Below, one piece after another: positions 5,422 to 7,625 of a DNA stretch of 7,625 bases. The translations under genes were made by a program, and so were the position numbers. The notes below the pieces were generated by a model, which was given only the letters and a program-made list of their open reading frames with translations, was not told the DNA's origin and searched no databases. Source of the stretch: JAUIAI01 sp963976885 (GTDB taxonomy: Bacteria; Pseudomonadota; Gammaproteobacteria; Burkholderiales; Burkholderiaceae_E); assembly GCA_963976885.1 (NCBI GenBank), contig CAXBNM010000237.1, positions 1 through 7,625 of the forward strand, read 5' to 3'. The first letter of the stretch is position 1; every line of letters begins with the position of its first letter.

Positions 5422-5856
5422 TCAGGCTGCGGCGAGTTTGCTGACGCCTCGCAAGGCAAGGTAGTAGCCCTCAATACCAAAGCCGGTCACGACGCCTTGC
5501 ACCACGCCGCCGACCTCGGAGATCCTGCCACGACGGGCCGGATTCGACATATGGATTTCCCAGACCGGAAATGACACCTGCTCGATTGCGGCGCACAAGG
5601 CCGGATAGCCGATCATGAAGGCTGCCGGATTGATGATTGCGCCGGCCAGCCCTTCCTCGTGGGCGGCGTAGATTCGATTGATCACTTCACCTTCGATATT
5701 GGAGTGAAAAATCTCGACCTCCACACCAAGCTCATCGGCAAAACGGCGAATATTATCGTCGTATTCGGGCAAGGTCATCGGGCCGAAAGTCTCGACCTGC
5801 ACTTTGCCCCGCATGTTCATCCCAACGCCGTGAATAACCAGAATTTTGCTTGCCAT
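5422..5856 (-). CDS. Type II 3-dehydroquinate dehydratase (AroQ)-like protein with altered active site
   Basis: 144 residues, the normal length of type II dehydroquinases, which convert 3-dehydroquinate to 3-dehydroshikimate. The fold is recognisable throughout: ILVIHG (5-10), the flexible-lid region RGKVQVETFG (16-25), FHSNIEGEVIN (50-60, matching QSNHEGELID), IINPAAF (74-80), WEIHMSN (99-105) and GFGIEGYYLAL (125-135). However, several key residues of the family are replaced. The catalytic Tyr of the REPxxYG lid motif is Phe24, the lid Arg is Val19, the Asn of GPNLN is Gly12, and the THxS motif reads MIGY (81-84). The second His (His102 in EIHMSN) and Asn76 are kept. The usual chemistry is therefore doubtful, and a related but different reaction or a binding role is possible. 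The ATG at 5856 is preceded by a perfect AGGAGG (5869-5864), so this start is firm. It is divergent from the DinB-family gene. Confidence 0.88.
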   Translation of the reverse strand: MASKILVIHGVGMNMRGKVQVETFGPMTLPEYDDNIRRFADELGVEVEIFHSNIEGEVINRIYAAHEEGLAGAIINPAAFMIGYPALCAAIEQVSFPVWEIHMSNPARRGRISEVGGVVQGVVTGFGIEGYYLALRGVSKLAAA

Positions 5857-5997
5857 GGAAAGGCCTCCTGAAAGTAGTTGACGCGCATTGTCCCACGCCA
5901 GCCGGCGCCAAGCCCAAGCGATGCATGCCAGTATGCCCAATACGGCACAGGAGCTTGCTATGCTGTCTGATGCCACTTACTGATAAGGAGAGCCGGC

Positions 5998-6504
5998 ATG
6001 ATCAGGCCCGAGTATGTACGCGTCATGGCGCAATACAACCAGACAATGAATCAGCGCCTTTTCGAGGCTGCCGCCCGCCTTACCGATGAGCAGCGGCGCG
6101 AAGACATAGGCTTGTTCTGGCAGTCGTTGCACGGCACCTTGTGCCATCTGCTCTGGGGTGACCGTCAATGGATGGCGCGCTTTGATGACTGGACGCCCAA
6201 TACCACTCCGAACTCGCAAAGCGCCGAACTCATCGCCGACTTCTCCGAACTACGAACAGCGCGCACCGAGGCCGACGCCGCCATTGTGGATTTTGCCGGC
6301 CGAGTGAATGAGCAATGGCTCAGCGAAGACCTGACCTGGTTCAGCGGCAGCGCCAAGGCCGAACGACGCATGTCCAAACGCCTGCTCGTCACCCATCTGT
6401 TCAACCATCAAACTCATCATCGCGGTCAGGCGCATGCGGCGCTGACGCGCTTTGGTGCCGACCCGGGCGATACCGATTTGTTTCTTGTGGTTCCTCAGGG
6501 CTAA
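5998..6504 (+). CDS. DinB family protein (putative metal-dependent thiol transferase fold)
   Basis: 168 residues, cytoplasmic, predicted as a four-helix bundle. The DinB/YfiT superfamily binds one divalent metal with three His. Here they are His50 in CHLLWGDRQW, and His137 and His141 in FNHQTHHRGQ, the HxxxH motif on the last long helix. Members include bacillithiol- or mycothiol-dependent transferases and many proteins of unknown role; nothing here fixes the substrate. MAQYNQTMNQRLFEAAARL (10-28) is the typical first helix. The ribosome binding site AAGGAG (5985-5990) lies seven bases before the ATG. It is divergent from the dehydroquinase-like gene across 141 bases and may share regulation with it. 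It is followed after 79 bases by the adenylation-domain gene on the same strand. Confidence 0.9.
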   Translation: MIRPEYVRVMAQYNQTMNQRLFEAAARLTDEQRREDIGLFWQSLHGTLCHLLWGDRQWMARFDDWTPNTTPNSQSAELIADFSELRTARTEADAAIVDFAGRVNEQWLSEDLTWFSGSAKAERRMSKRLLVTHLFNHQTHHRGQAHAALTRFGADPGDTDLFLVVPQG

Positions 6505-6583
6505 AGCACGCCCGCCTGCTCAAAAGAGCCTTTGAGATTGCAGCCAGTCCATCGGATCAGGTCTGCGCGCAATCGATGAGCGA

Positions 6584-7625
6584 ATGTGCGGGTCGTCTGG
6601 CTGCCGATCAATTCTCGCAGGAGCGCCGATCATTTCCAAAGACCGTCCCGCCGACGCCCTTGCACGGATCGCGTCTGAACCAACCGGCGATGGGCTGCTG
6701 ACAGCACTGGCTACCCACGCGCAAGTGCGCGGCACACACCCAGCCGTTCGGGAAGGCGAACGCTGTCTGAGTTACAGCCAACTTGAGACAGCCTCAAACA
6801 CATTGGCAATACGATGGGCGGGTCGCATGCCTGCCGGTTCGCTGATCGGCTTTCTGGGCGATGTGGGCGTTGACTGTGTCGCTGCCATGCTGGCCTGCCA
6901 TAAGGCCGGCATCGGCTTTGTGTTTCTTGATGCTCGTCACCCAATGCCAACGTTAGCGCAGCTGGCCGGTCACGCCGGTCTGCATGGTCTGACCGGCTCG
7001 GTTTGCCATCTTGATATTGCCCAGGACGTCGCGCCCGGGGTGCCACGCTTGAGCCTTGATACCGATACGCCCGCCGGCACATCACCAGACACTTGGCACG
7101 CCCTTCCCGACGTTGCGCCACAAACACTCAGCCACTTGCGCTATACCTCGGGCTCGACCGGTCTACCGAAAGGCGTGCCCATCTCCCGCGCCAATCTGTT
7201 CTGGGCACTTGAACGGCTCGGACCGACCATTGCCACGCAGCCCGACGACCGCTTCGGTTTGTTCGGACATTTCTGGCCATTGATCATTTTCGAGGCTCTG
7301 CGCGGCGGCGCCACACTGTATGCGTTTCAGCCGGCTGCCATTGGCGCGGCCGCATTGGCTCACGGAATGCAGCAACACGCCATCACGGTAATGGCTACTT
7401 ACAGCGCGCTATGGCAGACACTGCTTACGGTGCCCTCGATAAGATTGCCCGATCTTCGCCTGGCTCACATCTCCGGCGAGCCACTGAGCGTCGCTCAGAT
7501 AGCGGCATTCGAACAGGCGTGCCCGACCGCAGAACTGGAAAACAGCTACGGCTCGTCCGAGTTTCCACTCATTGCTCATTACCGGCATCAACGTGGTGCA
7601 CTGACTGGCCAGCAAAGCGTGCCTG
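6584..7625 (+). CDS. NRPS-like adenylation (AMP-binding) domain protein, 3' end outside window
   Basis: The frame is open from 6536 and runs off the right edge; 347 codons are visible from ATG 6584. It is an ANL-superfamily adenylating enzyme. The phosphate-binding motif YTSGSTGLPKGV starts at residue 187 and the A5 motif NSYGSSE is at 320-326. The early segment LSYSQLETASNTLAIRW is the usual A1-region helix. The protein activates a carboxylate as acyl-AMP, for later transfer to CoA or a carrier domain, but the domains that would decide this lie outside the window. At A4 it reads FGHFWPLIIF (227-236), without the Asp that binds the alpha-amino group in amino-acid-activating domains, so the substrate is probably not an ordinary amino acid (inference). 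The start is uncertain: ATG 6584 has only a weak GATGAG upstream, while a good AGGAG at 6619-6623 faces only non-AUG codons (ATC 6629, ATT 6632). Confidence 0.85.
   Translation, partial: MCGSSGCRSILAGAPIISKDRPADALARIASEPTGDGLLTALATHAQVRGTHPAVREGERCLSYSQLETASNTLAIRWAGRMPAGSLIGFLGDVGVDCVAAMLACHKAGIGFVFLDARHPMPTLAQLAGHAGLHGLTGSVCHLDIAQDVAPGVPRLSLDTDTPAGTSPDTWHALPDVAPQTLSHLRYTSGSTGLPKGVPISRANLFWALERLGPTIATQPDDRFGLFGHFWPLIIFEALRGGATLYAFQPAAIGAAALAHGMQQHAITVMATYSALWQTLLTVPSIRLPDLRLAHISGEPLSVAQIAAFEQACPTAELENSYGSSEFPLIAHYRHQRGALTGQQSVP

Noticed and set aside
5956..5964. TGCTATGCT, an extended -10-like sequence upstream of the DinB-family gene
   Set aside because: No acceptable -35 box at 15-19 bases; too weak to list as a promoter.
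5857..5976. Upstream extension of the dehydroquinase-like frame
   Set aside because: The conserved family N-terminus begins at ATG 5856, which has a perfect AGGAGG.
6519..6536. CTCAAA-6 bases-TTTGAG hairpin after the DinB-family gene
   Set aside because: Only two G-C pairs and no T run; unlikely to end transcription.

Overview
The window is a GC-rich stretch of a Gram-negative proteobacterial chromosome, most likely gamma- or betaproteobacterial (inference). The reasons are a lipoprotein signal with a Gram-negative-type lipobox, two Sec-exported proteins, a polyhydroxybutyrate-type 3-hydroxybutyrate dehydrogenase, and a near-consensus sigma-28 (FliA) flagellar promoter. It holds nine genes, two of them cut by the window edges. 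I see no tRNA, rRNA, CRISPR array, insertion sequence or prophage gene.

Left part (1-2493): the first codons of a propionyl/acetyl-CoA synthetase-type ligase run off the left edge on the minus strand. Divergent from it is a small NlpC/P60 cell-wall hydrolase lipoprotein. Convergent to that is an alpha/beta hydrolase on the minus strand, itself divergent from a D-3-hydroxybutyrate dehydrogenase with every known substrate-binding residue in place. The hydrolase/dehydrogenase pair, with a short-chain acyl-CoA ligase nearby, suggests short-chain acid and hydroxybutyrate (PHB-related) metabolism.

Middle part (2494-5421): a small minus-strand gene encodes a 140-residue protein whose two ends resemble the terminal helices of flagellar rod/axial proteins. 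They are joined by a Gly/Pro/Gln-rich linker in place of the usual folded core. Upstream of it is a sigma-28 promoter (TAAAGTTC, 11 bases, GCCGATAA). Divergent from it is a translationally coupled pair: a secreted protein of unknown function with a His/Met hendecad pattern, and a secreted Met-rich rhodanese-like protein with a CX4CW active-site loop. The divergent intergenic region also holds a perfect 9-bp inverted repeat that could be an operator.

Right part (5422-7625): a minus-strand homologue of type II 3-dehydroquinate dehydratase lacks the catalytic Tyr and Arg, so its function is open. It is divergent from a DinB-family metal-site protein. After that comes the start of an NRPS-like adenylation domain protein that runs off the right edge; its substrate pocket lacks the usual Asp that binds an amino group.

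The most interesting parts are the sigma-28-driven mini axial-like protein, the coupled His/Met-rich and Met-rich secreted pair, and the active-site-altered dehydroquinase homologue.
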